Shown here one piece after another: positions 1 through 8,438 of a DNA stretch of 64,000 nucleotides (within the stretch, counting starts at the first letter, position 1; the number at the start of each line of letters is the position of its first letter). Source of the stretch: Methanosarcina sp. UBA293 (GTDB lineage: Archaea > Halobacteriota > Methanosarcinia > Methanosarcinales > Methanosarcinaceae); the NCBI GenBank assembly GCA_002499445.1, contig DALS01000016.1, positions 53,236-117,235 of the forward strand. The letters run 5' to 3'. The notes beneath the pieces were generated by a model that made no database searches, was not told where the DNA came from, and saw only the letters and a list, made by a program, of their open reading frames with translations. The position numbers and the translations under genes are program-made.

Positions 1-92
1 CTGCCTTAAAGAAGGCATGCCTTGAGATAAGACATTCTTCTCAAAGGGGAAAGTTTTGGAATAAAGATTTATACAATAATCGAGTTATATTC

Positions 93-201
93 AACCCTTA
101 TAGTGGTGCAGATTAACCGAGACCTTCACAGAATTTACCGAATATGGCTTTAAAGACTGCCATTTAACCTGGTAGGATAAAATCTCGATTACATAAGGGT
201 T
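93..201 (+). ncRNA. Candidate structured leader or small RNA ahead of the L39e operon
   Basis: Four nested inverted pairs are visible: 93-101 (AACCCTTAT) with 193-201 (ATAAGGGTT); 114-122 with 183-191 (8 of 9 pairs); 136-139 with 171-174; 144-148 (ATGGC) with 159-163 (GCCAT). Together they make one long irregular hairpin ending about 80 nt before the L39e start. It could be a leader bound by a ribosomal protein or an independent RNA. No known RNA family was recognised. Bases 1-92 and 202-266 show nothing clear. Confidence 0.4.
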
Positions 202-280
202 AAGATCACAATCAGCTAATTATTGGATATAACCGGAATTTAACAGAATTAATCTCTACAAGTCAACAGGTGTGATCCAC

Positions 281-436
281 TTGAGTCATAACATGAAAGG
301 ACAGAAAATACGCCTGGCAAAGGCGCACAAACAGAACACACGCATTCCAGTGTGGGTTATTGTAAAAACTAACCGGAAGGTAGTGAGTCATCCCAAACGC
401 AGGCACTGGAGAAGAAGAAGCCTGGATGTGAAGTAA
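281..436 (+). CDS. rpl39e: Large ribosomal subunit protein L39e
   Basis: A 51-residue, very basic protein beginning MSHNMKGQKIRLAK and ending RRHWRRRSLDVK, the usual length and pattern of archaeal L39e, which lines the peptide exit tunnel of the 50S subunit. The start is placed at TTG 281 because AGGTG with following TGATCC (268-278) sits 8 nt upstream; the in-frame ATG at 293 would be too far from that site. It is the first gene of the ribosomal operon, with L31e starting 18 nt after its stop. It is easily missed because it is so short. Confidence 0.93.
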   Translation: MSHNMKGQKIRLAKAHKQNTRIPVWVIVKTNRKVVSHPKRRHWRRRSLDVK

Positions 437-454
437 GCGAGAAAGGTGGGAAAA

Positions 455-724
455 ATGGCAGACGATATGGTAAAAGAACAGATCTATACCATCCCCCTCA
501 GGACGGTAAAGAATGTACCTGCATGGAAAAGAGCAAACAGAGCAGTTACTGAAGTAAGAGGTTTTCTTGTTAGGCACATGAAGGTTGATTCTGTACAGGT
601 TAAACTGGACAAATCAATTAATGAATGTCTCTGGGAAAAGGGTTGTGAAAAGCCTCCTCTCTCCATCCGGGTCAGAGCTGTAAAATTCGCAGACGGTGAA
701 GTACAGGCAGAACTTGCCCAGTAA
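455..724 (+). CDS. rpl31e: Large ribosomal subunit protein L31e
   Basis: An 89-residue basic protein with the L31e pattern (YTIPLRTVKNVPAWKRANRA near the N-terminus, then a lysine/arginine-rich centre). L31e sits near the exit tunnel rim of the archaeal 50S subunit. ATG 455 is preferred over the in-frame GTG 446, because that GTG lies inside the ribosome binding site AAAGGTGGG (442-450). It lies between L39e and aIF6 in the common archaeal order, with short gaps that imply one transcript. Confidence 0.95.
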   Translation: MADDMVKEQIYTIPLRTVKNVPAWKRANRAVTEVRGFLVRHMKVDSVQVKLDKSINECLWEKGCEKPPLSIRVRAVKFADGEVQAELAQ

Positions 725-756
725 AATATACCAAAAAACGCGAAGCTTCAAGGAAT

Positions 757-1416
757 ATGATTCGAACAGTGGATATCTACGACACCCCGATTATTGGGGT
801 CTTTGCAACCTGCACAGAAGATGTTGTTCTCGTTCCACCTGGAACAAAAACCGAAGCCTGTGCTATACTTGAAGACTCACTGGATGCAAGGGTTATTGAA
901 ACCCTTGTAAACGGGAGCGTAGTTGTAGGAGCCCTTTGCAGAGGAAACTCAAATGGCTTCCTATTTTCATACGGGACCGATACCAGGAAGCTGCAAGAAC
1001 TGACAGGAGTAAAGGCTGAGATCCTCCCAGGCAAGCTGAATGCAGTCGGAAACATAGTACTTGCAAATGATTTTGCAGCACTTGTCCACCCTGAACTGTC
1101 AGACAAGGCTATTGAGACTATTGCAGACACCCTCAAGGTAGAAGTTTACAGGGGAACAATTGCCGGGATAAAGAACGTAGGAATGGCAGGAGCTGTTACC
1201 AACAAAGGGCTTCTAGTACACCCGAAAGTGACATCCTCAGAAAGAGAAATTCTAGAAGAGATCTTCGAACTTCCGGCATATATAGGGACTACGAACTTTG
1301 GGACTCAAATGCTAGGCTCAGGTCTGCTTGCGAACTCAAAGAGTTATCTGGCAGGTTCAGACACTACAGGACCCGAACTTGGAAGAATCGAGGAAGCCCT
1401 TGGATTCATAGAATAA
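757..1416 (+). CDS. eif6: Translation initiation factor 6 (aIF6), ribosome anti-association factor
   Basis: 219 residues, close to the usual archaeal length of about 220. aIF6 binds the 50S subunit and prevents premature joining with 30S; it folds as five quasi-identical alpha/beta subdomains, consistent with the repeated hydrophobic and glycine-rich blocks here (for example GALCRGNSNGFLF and the later TNFGTQMLGSGLLANSKSYL). An AAGGA site stands 6-7 nt before the ATG. Cotranscription with L39e and L31e is the widespread archaeal arrangement. Confidence 0.95.
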   Translation: MIRTVDIYDTPIIGVFATCTEDVVLVPPGTKTEACAILEDSLDARVIETLVNGSVVVGALCRGNSNGFLFSYGTDTRKLQELTGVKAEILPGKLNAVGNIVLANDFAALVHPELSDKAIETIADTLKVEVYRGTIAGIKNVGMAGAVTNKGLLVHPKVTSSEREILEEIFELPAYIGTTNFGTQMLGSGLLANSKSYLAGSDTTGPELGRIEEALGFIE

Positions 1417-1470
1417 TTATTAAGTATCCATCTGTTCAGGAATAAAGCTACAGCAAGTGTGGTGACCAAG

Positions 1471-1647
1471 ATGAAGAACTTTATTGTCAAAGGTAAATTT
1501 AAATCAGGAAATTCCTGGGCGAATTTCACAAAACAGATCGCAAGTCAGAATGAAAAGAATGCAACAGATAAGGTCTATTCCGTCTTTGGAAGCAAACACG
1601 GTATAAAGAGAAGAGAGATCGAGATCGAAAGCATTGTTGAGATGTGA
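1471..1647 (+). CDS. rpl18a: Large ribosomal subunit protein L18Ae (LX)
   Basis: 58 residues starting MKNFIVKGKFKSGNSW, the pattern of the short archaeal LX/L18Ae protein of the 50S subunit. The ATG at 1471 is chosen over GTG 1459 because GGTGACC (1461-1467) is an ideal ribosome binding site for it. Its stop overlaps the proposed GTG start of the prefoldin gene, so translation of the two is probably coupled. Confidence 0.92.
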   Translation: MKNFIVKGKFKSGNSWANFTKQIASQNEKNATDKVYSVFGSKHGIKRREIEIESIVEM

Positions 1648-2084
1648 AGGACATGGAAGACGTCAGTGAAGATATCAGAAATCTGGCAGCTAGGCATCAG
1701 GAGTTCCAGAGACAGATTGAAGCTATAAATCAACAGGCAAATATGGTTCAGGCTTCCATTACAAACTGTGACCAGACAATCGTAACAATTAACGAGCTTA
1801 AGACCGCTTCAGCAGAAGGAAAAACTGCCGAAACGATGGTGCCTGTTGGTTTTGGTTCATTTGTTTATGCTGAAATAAAAAATGCAGAAAAGGTTGTTGT
1901 AGACCTTGGAGCTGGCTTCAGCGCAGAAAAAACCGCAGAAGAAGCCATTGAGACCCTGAACCGCCGCAAAGATCAGCTTACGAAAATTCTCGAACAGATG
2001 AATACTTCACTGACTAAATATGTACAGGGTATGCAGGCCCTGGAATCCGAAGCTGTAAGGCTTCAGCAGTCTGGCCAGGCTTAA
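1644..2084 (+). CDS. pfdA: Prefoldin subunit alpha
   Basis: About 145 residues with two long heptad-rich helices (roughly residues 5-50 and 95-140) around a central beta segment, as expected for the alpha subunit of the jellyfish-shaped hexameric chaperone that hands unfolded proteins to the thermosome. The start is uncertain: GTG 1644 overlaps the L18Ae stop, and ATG 1653 is an in-frame alternative that would remove three residues. The gene follows L18Ae in the usual archaeal order and precedes ftsY. Confidence 0.92.
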   Translation: MKDMEDVSEDIRNLAARHQEFQRQIEAINQQANMVQASITNCDQTIVTINELKTASAEGKTAETMVPVGFGSFVYAEIKNAEKVVVDLGAGFSAEKTAEEAIETLNRRKDQLTKILEQMNTSLTKYVQGMQALESEAVRLQQSGQA

Positions 2085-2195
2085 AAACCCTGGCTCAGAT
2101 GAAAAAAGATAGAACTTAAACCATATTTTAGAACAAAACCTTTTATTTTGATTAATTGCCTATTTTTTTATTAAACTTCTTTGGGATGGGATCCT

Positions 2196-3461
2196 GTGTT
2201 CAGCAAATTCAAAGAGAAACTTGGGAATTTTAAAAAGGCGCTCAGCAAAACCATTGACGATAAAGCAGTAGCTATTGAACCGGTGATAGAAGAGCCTACA
2301 CCTGAGATCAAAGAAGGTTTTGAAGAGGACATTGAGCCCATTCAGGAGGAAGAAGCTCTCGAAACGCCCCAGGAAGAGGAAAATTACGAAGTCGAACCCA
2401 TTGAAGTAAAACCTGTAACGACTGTACCTACTACTGTCGGGAGCGAAGATAGGAAAAAGGCTGAATACAGGAAAAAACTGGAAGATAGAAAAAAAGAGAT
2501 AGAGAGCAAAACTGAAGAAGAACCCATACCTGAAGAAAAAAAGTCCTTTTTTAAAAAATTCTCAAAGATTGGATTTACACAGAAAGCAAAAGCCCTGGTC
2601 TTTAACAGAGAGGTTTATCTGGACAGCAAAGACCTGGAAGAGCCTCTCTGGGAACTTGAAATGGGGCTTCTTGAAAGCGATCTTGCCCTCTCGGTTTCCG
2701 AGGCAATTGTGGAATCCGTAAAAAAACAGCTTACAGGTACCACAAAACGCATTGGCAGCAATACCGGAGAGATTGTAGAGGCAGCCTTGAAAAAAGCGAT
2801 CCTGGATGTCGTGTCTGCCAATACTTTTGATTTTGATGAGTATGTAAAGGATAGGGAAAAACCCGTCCATATTGTTTTTGTTGGAATTAACGGGACCGGA
2901 AAAACGACTTCGATTGCAAAAATGACGCACAGGCTGCTCAAATCGGATTACTCGGTAGTTCTGGCTGCAGGAGATACTTTCAGAGCAGGTGCTATTGACC
3001 AGCTTGGAATTCACGCCGACAGGCTTGGAGTAAAAATGATCAAACACCAGCCTGGAGCCGATCCTGCAGCAGTTATTTACGATGCCGTGCAATACGCAAA
3101 AGCCCATAAAATCGATTTTGTACTTTCCGACACTGCAGGCCGAATGCATACCAACCTTAACCTAATGTCGCAGATGGAAAAAATCTGCAGAGTAAGCACT
3201 CCGGACCTTATAATTTTTGTAGATGAAGCTGTCGCAGGAAACGATGCCGTTGAAAGGGCTGCACAGTTCAACGAAGCTGTGCCAATTGACGGATCGATTC
3301 TAACTAAAATAGATGCTGATGCCAAAGGGGGAGCTGCGATATCTATTGCCTATATCACAGGCAAACCCATTCTCTTTTTCGGAATAGGACAGGGTTACGA
3401 AGATTTAAAAAAATTCGAGCCCGAATGGTTTATAGACCAGCTTTTCAACCAGACCGTTTAA
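2196..3461 (+). CDS. ftsY: Signal recognition particle receptor FtsY
   Basis: 421 residues. The N-terminal 115 residues are an acidic, glutamate-rich A-domain, followed by the NG GTPase module: G1 GINGTGKTT near residue 230, a DTAGRMHTN G3 motif, TKIDADAKGGA for guanine recognition, and the closing GIGQGYEDLKKF. It docks SRP-ribosome complexes at the membrane. GTG 2196 is chosen because GGGATCC (2188-2194) lies in the same register as the L39e site; the upstream in-frame TTG 2181 lacks such support. It is the last gene of the operon. Confidence 0.94.
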   Translation: MFSKFKEKLGNFKKALSKTIDDKAVAIEPVIEEPTPEIKEGFEEDIEPIQEEEALETPQEEENYEVEPIEVKPVTTVPTTVGSEDRKKAEYRKKLEDRKKEIESKTEEEPIPEEKKSFFKKFSKIGFTQKAKALVFNREVYLDSKDLEEPLWELEMGLLESDLALSVSEAIVESVKKQLTGTTKRIGSNTGEIVEAALKKAILDVVSANTFDFDEYVKDREKPVHIVFVGINGTGKTTSIAKMTHRLLKSDYSVVLAAGDTFRAGAIDQLGIHADRLGVKMIKHQPGADPAAVIYDAVQYAKAHKIDFVLSDTAGRMHTNLNLMSQMEKICRVSTPDLIIFVDEAVAGNDAVERAAQFNEAVPIDGSILTKIDADAKGGAAISIAYITGKPILFFGIGQGYEDLKKFEPEWFIDQLFNQTV

Positions 3462-3505
3462 GCGTTAAGTGAACAGAGGTAACAGAATCTCCCGAGACAG
3501 AGAAT

Positions 3506-3539
3506 AATGATTCTCCTGAATTAATTCGGGAGAATCATT
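3506..3539. terminator. Bidirectional hairpin between ftsY and the PspC gene
   Basis: An 11-bp perfect inverted repeat (AATGATTCTCC at 3506-3516, GGAGAATCATT at 3529-3539) encloses the self-complementary GAATTAATTC, so the whole 34 nt can form one continuous hairpin. It lies between convergent genes and is followed by TTT, fitting a shared transcription stop. Confidence 0.65.
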
Positions 3540-3633
3540 TCACTAGTTCTGCTATGACTAATGTAGGAGAAAATTTTAGATTTCTCCAGATTTTAGATTT
3601 TCAGAAGATGAATTCAGATTTTTACTCGAGAAG

Positions 3634-3819
3634 TCAGGGCTCCTCAGGAATTATAATCCAGGCTATAATATAGGCGACTACACCACTTCCCGCACTCATT
3701 ACAGAAATAAGTAACCATAAAAGCCTTACAAGCGTAGGATCAATATTAAAGTGTTCACCTATCCCACCACATACACCTGCAATAATTCTATTCTTCTTTG
3801 ACCTATACAATTTATTCAT
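3634..3819 (-). CDS. PspC-domain small membrane protein
   Basis: 61 residues that are essentially a bare PspC domain: KLYRSKKNRIIAGVCGGIGE, then FNIDPTLVRLLW and a hydrophobic membrane segment ending IIAWIIIPEEP. In bacteria PspC is a membrane regulator of envelope stress; the role of stand-alone archaeal copies is unknown. AGGGTGGTCA directly before the ATG is a strong ribosome binding site. It is transcribed alone from an AT-rich promoter region that carries three similar decamers. Confidence 0.85.
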   Translation of the reverse strand: MNKLYRSKKNRIIAGVCGGIGEHFNIDPTLVRLLWLLISVMSAGSGVVAYIIAWIIIPEEP

Positions 3820-3830
3820 TTGACCACCCT

Positions 3831-3894
3831 AATTGCAAATACTTGAATATACTACATTTCCAATTGTAAATAATACTACTCCCCTATTGCAAAT
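3831..3894 (-). promoter_or_regulatory. Three copies of an ATTGCAAAT-like decamer upstream of pspC
   Basis: AATTGCAAAT (3831-3840), AATTGTAAAT (3862-3871) and TATTGCAAAT (3885-3894) occur in the same orientation, on either side of a TATA-like stretch (GTATATTC on the minus strand, about 3846-3853). They may be operators for a local regulator. The rest of 3895-4090 is AT-rich and shows nothing else. Confidence 0.35.
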
Positions 3895-4090
3895 TGCTTA
3901 TCTGTAGCTATAACTATAGTTATAAAATGCTCAATTATGCTATATTAATAGATTGCTTATATTCGATTTATAAGTAACTTCGGAGATTAAGAATTTGCCG
4001 AGACCTCTGTATTCGCAGGTATAAATTAACTTTTAGGCTAGCTTTTTACATCGCAATCCTTTTTATAGAGATGTGCAAGAAAGCTGGCGT

Positions 4091-5194
4091 TCAGATTTTA
4101 GCCCAGTCACTGGTTACATTTTCAGATACCAAGTTCTCCCCAAATGCCTGCACATATACTCTAAATTTTTCCCCTGCAGGAACCTTAAGACCTTTGGCAG
4201 TATAATTGTAAATTTCTTCTGGCTCAATTGCAATTGGAGAACTTTCAATCTGGTCCCACCAGGAAAGCTTATCTTCAGCCTGAAGGGCAACATAAATAGT
4301 TGTATTCTCAACTTTTTTCGAACCCAAATTGCTTACGTTAACACTAACATCTACAACTCCCTCTTTTTTTGAATATTCACATTGCGCTTTGAAATCAAGA
4401 TAAGTCATAGGTCTTTTATAAACAGGGACAACATGTACAGGCTGATCTAAATATTTTTCTGGGATTTCCCCTATCTGCCAGTCTCTGCCTGTAGTCTCAA
4501 GATAATAGTAATTGCTTCCTTGGTATTCGAAACTCCTGCCCTTTTGCTTAGGGTTACACTTTATCCCAAGAGCCATATGTTCAGGAAGTTCCAGAAGGAC
4601 AACATCGTAACCTGCAGCCTGAAGGATTGCTACAGAGAGAAATGAAGTATCCTCACAATCCCCACCATTTACATAGAGAGTTTCATAAGGGAACCGAGGG
4701 TACTGATCGTAACCAGTACTTTCAAGATCCGAGATATAGTTTAAAGACTGAACAAACGAAACACAAAAGCTTGGGATTTTGCTTTCCTCAAGCCCGTAAG
4801 TCTTTGAAAGAGAAAGCAAAGCATCTGCAATCCCCTTAATTAACCAGTCATCATAAGGATCCGAAGCAAACAGATCATAATCCCTGTTTCGAGGCCTGGA
4901 TTTATATTTCTCATAAAGTTCATCGTTAAGAGGCAGGGTAAGCTGCCAGCAGCGACCTTCATATTCCCACGAGTAAGTCCGGGATGAATTTCCTGGATTA
5001 ATTGACTCCTCTGTAATCAGGATATCGGATGGCTCACAATTTATGGAACCTAATCCGGCCAGATTCTCCCCAAGATCGCCTATATCAGATTCCACGGAAA
5101 TCTCAAGGCAAGGTGAGGTTAAGAAGGATTGGATCAGATAAACAAGTAAAAAAAGACAAAGCAAAACGGTTACTCTTCTCATAACTTTCCCCAT
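4091..5194 (-). CDS. Transglutaminase-like exported protein
   Basis: 367 residues. Residues 7-27 form an N-terminal signal or anchor segment. The central region carries a transglutaminase-like core: the likely nucleophile Cys180 in NGGDCEDTS, the His206 in LPEHMALG, and a following YLETTGRDW that could supply the Asp. A C-terminal beta-rich stretch (about 265-360) looks like an extracellular adhesion-type domain. It is probably anchored outside the membrane and acts on peptide or amide bonds; the substrate is unknown. A start at ATG 5182 is also possible. It lies 23 nt downstream of the RudS-like gene, so the two may be cotranscribed. Confidence 0.75.
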   Translation of the reverse strand: MGKVMRRVTVLLCLFLLVYLIQSFLTSPCLEISVESDIGDLGENLAGLGSINCEPSDILITEESINPGNSSRTYSWEYEGRCWQLTLPLNDELYEKYKSRPRNRDYDLFASDPYDDWLIKGIADALLSLSKTYGLEESKIPSFCVSFVQSLNYISDLESTGYDQYPRFPYETLYVNGGDCEDTSFLSVAILQAAGYDVVLLELPEHMALGIKCNPKQKGRSFEYQGSNYYYLETTGRDWQIGEIPEKYLDQPVHVVPVYKRPMTYLDFKAQCEYSKKEGVVDVSVNVSNLGSKKVENTTIYVALQAEDKLSWWDQIESSPIAIEPEEIYNYTAKGLKVPAGEKFRVYVQAFGENLVSENVTSDWAKI

Positions 5195-5217
5195 CCAGAA
5201 TTATACAGTTTATGAGT

Positions 5218-6201
5218 TCACTCCCAGAGGTTTTCCCTGAGATGAGAGTACACGGGATTCACTTCCATCAAGCCTTCTGGATAGGGTTCAAAAAGAGTCT
5301 GGTTCATTAGGTACTGATCCTTAAAGCGCACGGCCCATGCCCTGATGGTATTAATTGCAGGACAAAGAGAGGTTTTTCCTTCCCTGTATTTTTGGATCCA
5401 GTCAAAAAATAGCGCTTTTTCCTGGCTTGAGAGCTTCTCTGAAAAATGCCCGAAAGCGTGCATGAGCACATTAATACTTGAAGTATACTTGGGAGGTCTA
5501 GAGAGGGCACTGTAAAGATGCTTTTCGTACTCAGAGACCAGTTCCTGAAAAGCTCTCCTTCCTTTATTTGCAACAATAGCTCCCAGTTTCCTGAGTTCAG
5601 TCTGGCTATACGCCATGAGAAGATACTTGTTTTCGGTATGGAGTTTGACAAGGTCTCTCATGGAGCCTTCTGATTTTACTTTTCGGAAAGCAGCAAGCAT
5701 AAAGAGTCGGGTCAGGAAATACTCTTTTATGCGAGGATTCCTTAGCCTTCCTTCATCCTCTATAGGAAGATAAGGAAACTCTTTAAGAACTGCCCCTCCA
5801 AAATATCCAGAAGTCTTTCCAATTGATGCTAACTTGGGTAAGGCAGACTGGTAAACTTTTACATCCTTGATGCCACAGGAAGGAGACCTGTACTTCAGGA
5901 TAAAACCGTCAACTTCTCCCGCAGAACCAAGGAAATCATTGCAAAAAGCCTTCATATTTTCAGTTACATCCCTGCCGCTTGCGAACTGAACAAGCCGCTG
6001 TTCCCCGTCCTCAAGAACTATTCTTACCGGATCCCTTGGGATACCGAGCCCTATTTCCACTTCCGGACAAACTGGCAGGAAATCAACATACTCCACGAGG
6101 TCTGATACTATCGAACTGCTTATTATTCCCCCATTATATCGACAGTGATCAAACCCAAGGCATTTACTAACCACAACCTTTGGCCGAACAAATTCCCTCA
6201 T
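5218..6201 (-). CDS. TudS (DUF523)-DUF1722 fusion protein, RudS-like tRNA thiouridine desulfidase candidate
   Basis: 327 residues with two domains. Residues 8-155 match DUF523/TudS, with cysteines Cys14 (VSKCLGF), Cys20, Cys45 (PVCPEVEIGLGIPR) and Cys109 (SPSCGIKDVKVY); TudS enzymes hold a [4Fe-4S] cluster through three such cysteines and desulfurate 4-thiouracil compounds. Residues 165-320 match DUF1722 (YbgA). In bacteria this fusion has been described as RudS, which removes sulfur from 4-thiouridine in tRNA. Archaeal tRNAs also carry s4U, so the same activity is plausible here, but that is inference. It is the first gene of a probable two-gene unit with the transglutaminase-like protein. 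Confidence 0.75.
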   Translation of the reverse strand: MREFVRPKVVVSKCLGFDHCRYNGGIISSSIVSDLVEYVDFLPVCPEVEIGLGIPRDPVRIVLEDGEQRLVQFASGRDVTENMKAFCNDFLGSAGEVDGFILKYRSPSCGIKDVKVYQSALPKLASIGKTSGYFGGAVLKEFPYLPIEDEGRLRNPRIKEYFLTRLFMLAAFRKVKSEGSMRDLVKLHTENKYLLMAYSQTELRKLGAIVANKGRRAFQELVSEYEKHLYSALSRPPKYTSSINVLMHAFGHFSEKLSSQEKALFFDWIQKYREGKTSLCPAINTIRAWAVRFKDQYLMNQTLFEPYPEGLMEVNPVYSHLRENLWE

Positions 6202-6374
6202 TTAACCCCCATATAAGAAAGGATTTCCAGCATAAATTACTTTCCAGAAGAAGGACGTAAGACACTCCTTTTTTAAAAATAAAAAGTTAGAGAGTACGAA
6301 TCTTCCAAAAATGACTTAAAGATACTTAATATAGAAAAATAATAAGTCTGAAAGGAATAAATAGCTCAATAATA

Positions 6375-6414
6375 GACCAAAGGTCAATCAAAAATTGCTT
6401 TATGACCTATGGTT
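6375..6414. promoter_or_regulatory. Paired dyad sites in the rudS-like/peroxiredoxin divergent spacer
   Basis: GACCAAAGGTC (6375-6385) is a perfect dyad and GACCTATGGTT (6404-6414) a near-perfect one, with centres 29 bp apart (about three helical turns). The two also form a larger inverted repeat, 11 of 13 matching. They sit in the 450-bp divergent region 6202-6653, about 100 bp before a TATA-like AATATATTTATAA (6504-6516) that probably serves the peroxiredoxin. This is a candidate operator pair. Confidence 0.4.
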
Positions 6415-6653
6415 TGAGAATAAAAGTTTCAAGGGAAATTTCAAAGAGAATGAATTTTTAAAAACGTGTTTTTCAACAATAGAAGCTTTTTGTATATTTT
6501 TCAGAATATATTTATAATTACAAATCAATAATAAGACAACATATGAAGGAGGTCAAGGGAAAGGCAGTGTTTTTAAGGGTTGAACCCCCCGAAACTCAAG
6601 TCAGTTTCCAGATCCCGAACAAAAAGGTATACTCTAAAAATATAGGTGAGAAT

Positions 6654-7343
6654 ATGGTAGAAGCCGAGTATGAACAGATACACATGCCTCTGATTGGAGA
6701 TGATGCACCTGCGTTTACAGCAGTGACGACTCAGGGACAGATTAATTTTCCAGACGACTACAAAGGCAAATGGGTAATACTCTTCAGCCATCCTGCAGAC
6801 TTTACACCTGTATGTACTACTGAATTCATTACTTTTGCCAGTATGCAAGAGGAATTCAATGGCATGAACACCGAGCTTATAGGACTTTCTGTAGACAGCG
6901 TGTTCTCCCATATTGCATGGCTTAAGAGGATTGAGGAAAAAATCGAGTATAAAGGGGCGAAAAATGTAGAGATCAAGTTCCCGGTAATTGCTGATCTGAA
7001 AATGGATGTTGCGAAAAAATATGGAATGATCCAGCCAAATGCCTCAACTACACAGGCTGTAAGAGCTGTATTCATCATAGATCCTGAGGCAAAGATAAGG
7101 GCAATGCTTTATTACCCACAATCAGCCGGAAGAAACATGCAGGAAATAAAGAGACTTTTGACCGCACTGCAGAAAAATGAAGCTGAGAAAGTGGCAACTC
7201 CAGCAAACTGGCAGCCAGGAGACGATGTTATCATTCCAGCGCCCAGTTCTATGGAAGCCGTAAAAGAAAGACTTGGCAAGTCAGAAGAAAATATGTACTG
7301 TCTTGACTGGTTTATATGCTTGAAAAAGGATAGCAAAAAATAA
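6654..7343 (+). CDS. Peroxiredoxin, archaeal Prx6-type thioredoxin peroxidase
   Basis: 229 residues starting at ATG 6654, selected because TAGGTGAG (6643-6650) is an excellent ribosome binding site just before it; an open frame runs upstream to 6543 but lacks such a site. The peroxidatic cysteine is Cys54 in DFTPVCTTEF. Cys216 and Cys222 in YCLDWFIC match the C-terminal pair of decameric archaeal peroxiredoxins such as that of Aeropyrum, where they take part in disulfide exchange. It reduces hydrogen peroxide and organic peroxides in the cytoplasm. A second peroxiredoxin (Bcp type) is at 46173. Confidence 0.92.
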   Translation: MVEAEYEQIHMPLIGDDAPAFTAVTTQGQINFPDDYKGKWVILFSHPADFTPVCTTEFITFASMQEEFNGMNTELIGLSVDSVFSHIAWLKRIEEKIEYKGAKNVEIKFPVIADLKMDVAKKYGMIQPNASTTQAVRAVFIIDPEAKIRAMLYYPQSAGRNMQEIKRLLTALQKNEAEKVATPANWQPGDDVIIPAPSSMEAVKERLGKSEENMYCLDWFICLKKDSKK

Positions 7344-7388
7344 TCCAGAAAATAAATAAAAGAACGAAAGAAAAAAAGAAGAAAGAAG

Positions 7389-8207
7389 TTATTTCTTTCC
7401 AAGTTCTTTTGAGCGTTCGCTTGCTCTTATAACAGCGTTCATAAATGCAGCCCTGATTCCAGCTTCTTCAAGGGCATGAACACCCTGGATTGTAGTGCCA
7501 GCAGGAGAAGTAACCATATCTTTGAGTTCTCCGGGATGCAGTCCTGTCTCAAGCGCCATTTTTGCAGCCCCAAGTACAGTCTGAGCTGCGAGAGTAAGGG
7601 CACTTTTCCGGTCCATTCCTTCAAGGACAGCCCCATCAGCCATTGCCTCAATTACCGGAAAGATAAATGCAGGTCCACTGCCTGAAAGACCTGTGACGGC
7701 ATCCATTAAGGATTCAGGCACCTGGACTGCAGTACCAACCGCAGAAAAAATCTCAAGAGCAATTTTCAGGTCTTCAGGAGTGGCATTTTTACCTGGAGAA
7801 ATTCCTGAAGCAGCTTCAGAAACTGTGGCTGCAATATTTGGCATCACACGCACAACTCTTGTGTCTTCAGGAAGTGCGTTTTCATAAGTGGCAAGAGGCA
7901 CGCCTGCTGCAATCGAAATGACAAGTTTATCGGCAGTTATGTAAGCTTTAAGGTTTTCAAGTACCGAGCCCAGAATCTGGGGCTTCACAGCAAGAATAAG
8001 AATATCGGAGTCCCGCACAATAACAGCATTGTCAGTCGATACATTGATACCAAGCTGTGCCTTCAGCTCATTCAAAAAAGGCTCGTATACATCACTTGCG
8101 CCAAGATTTTCAGGCTTTACAATTCCAGCCTTTATAATTCCCTGCATAAGAGCAGAGCCCATTTTTCCTGCTCCGATAAATCCTATCTTTTGACTCTGAA
8201 CTGTCAT
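7389..8207 (-). CDS. proC: Pyrroline-5-carboxylate reductase
   Basis: 272 residues, the usual length. An N-terminal Rossmann motif (IGFIGAGKMGSALM, residues 9-22) binds NAD(P)H, and the C-terminal dimerisation domain has the ProC signature region TGLSGSGPAFIF followed by the helix with LAAQTVLGAAKM. It reduces 1-pyrroline-5-carboxylate to proline, the last biosynthetic step. It lies on the same strand as, and downstream of, proB and proA, separated by a 230-bp spacer, so it may have its own promoter. Confidence 0.95.
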   Translation of the reverse strand: MTVQSQKIGFIGAGKMGSALMQGIIKAGIVKPENLGASDVYEPFLNELKAQLGINVSTDNAVIVRDSDILILAVKPQILGSVLENLKAYITADKLVISIAAGVPLATYENALPEDTRVVRVMPNIAATVSEAASGISPGKNATPEDLKIALEIFSAVGTAVQVPESLMDAVTGLSGSGPAFIFPVIEAMADGAVLEGMDRKSALTLAAQTVLGAAKMALETGLHPGELKDMVTSPAGTTIQGVHALEEAGIRAAFMNAVIRASERSKELGKK

Positions 8208-8212
8208 ATATC

Positions 8213-8290
8213 ATTTCTCCTATTCTCGAGATAAATATTATTTCTCCTATTCTCAAAATAAATAAATAAATAAATAAATAAATGAATAAA
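8213..8290. repeat. Short direct repeat and (AAAT)n microsatellite upstream of proC
   Basis: TTTCTCCTATTCTC occurs twice about 28 bp apart, and the second copy runs into about eight tandem AAAT units (8255-8290, one interrupted). It lies in the proC 5' region on the minus strand. No regulatory motif was recognised. Confidence 0.8.
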
Positions 8291-8438
8291 CCCGAGGCGA
8301 TTACCCCAAAACTTGTCTGCAGCCAATATTGAGTAAACTGGAGCATTGAGTAAACTGAAGCGATTTTTCGCCCATAAGAATTAATTTGAATTCTTTAGAG
8401 ATCCCAAAAATCAGTTAAATCCCTGATACACAGGAAGC

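Noticed and set aside
2562..3149. Long minus-strand frames inside ftsY
   Set aside because: Antisense shadows of a clear GTPase gene; Cys- and Phe-rich translations without motifs.
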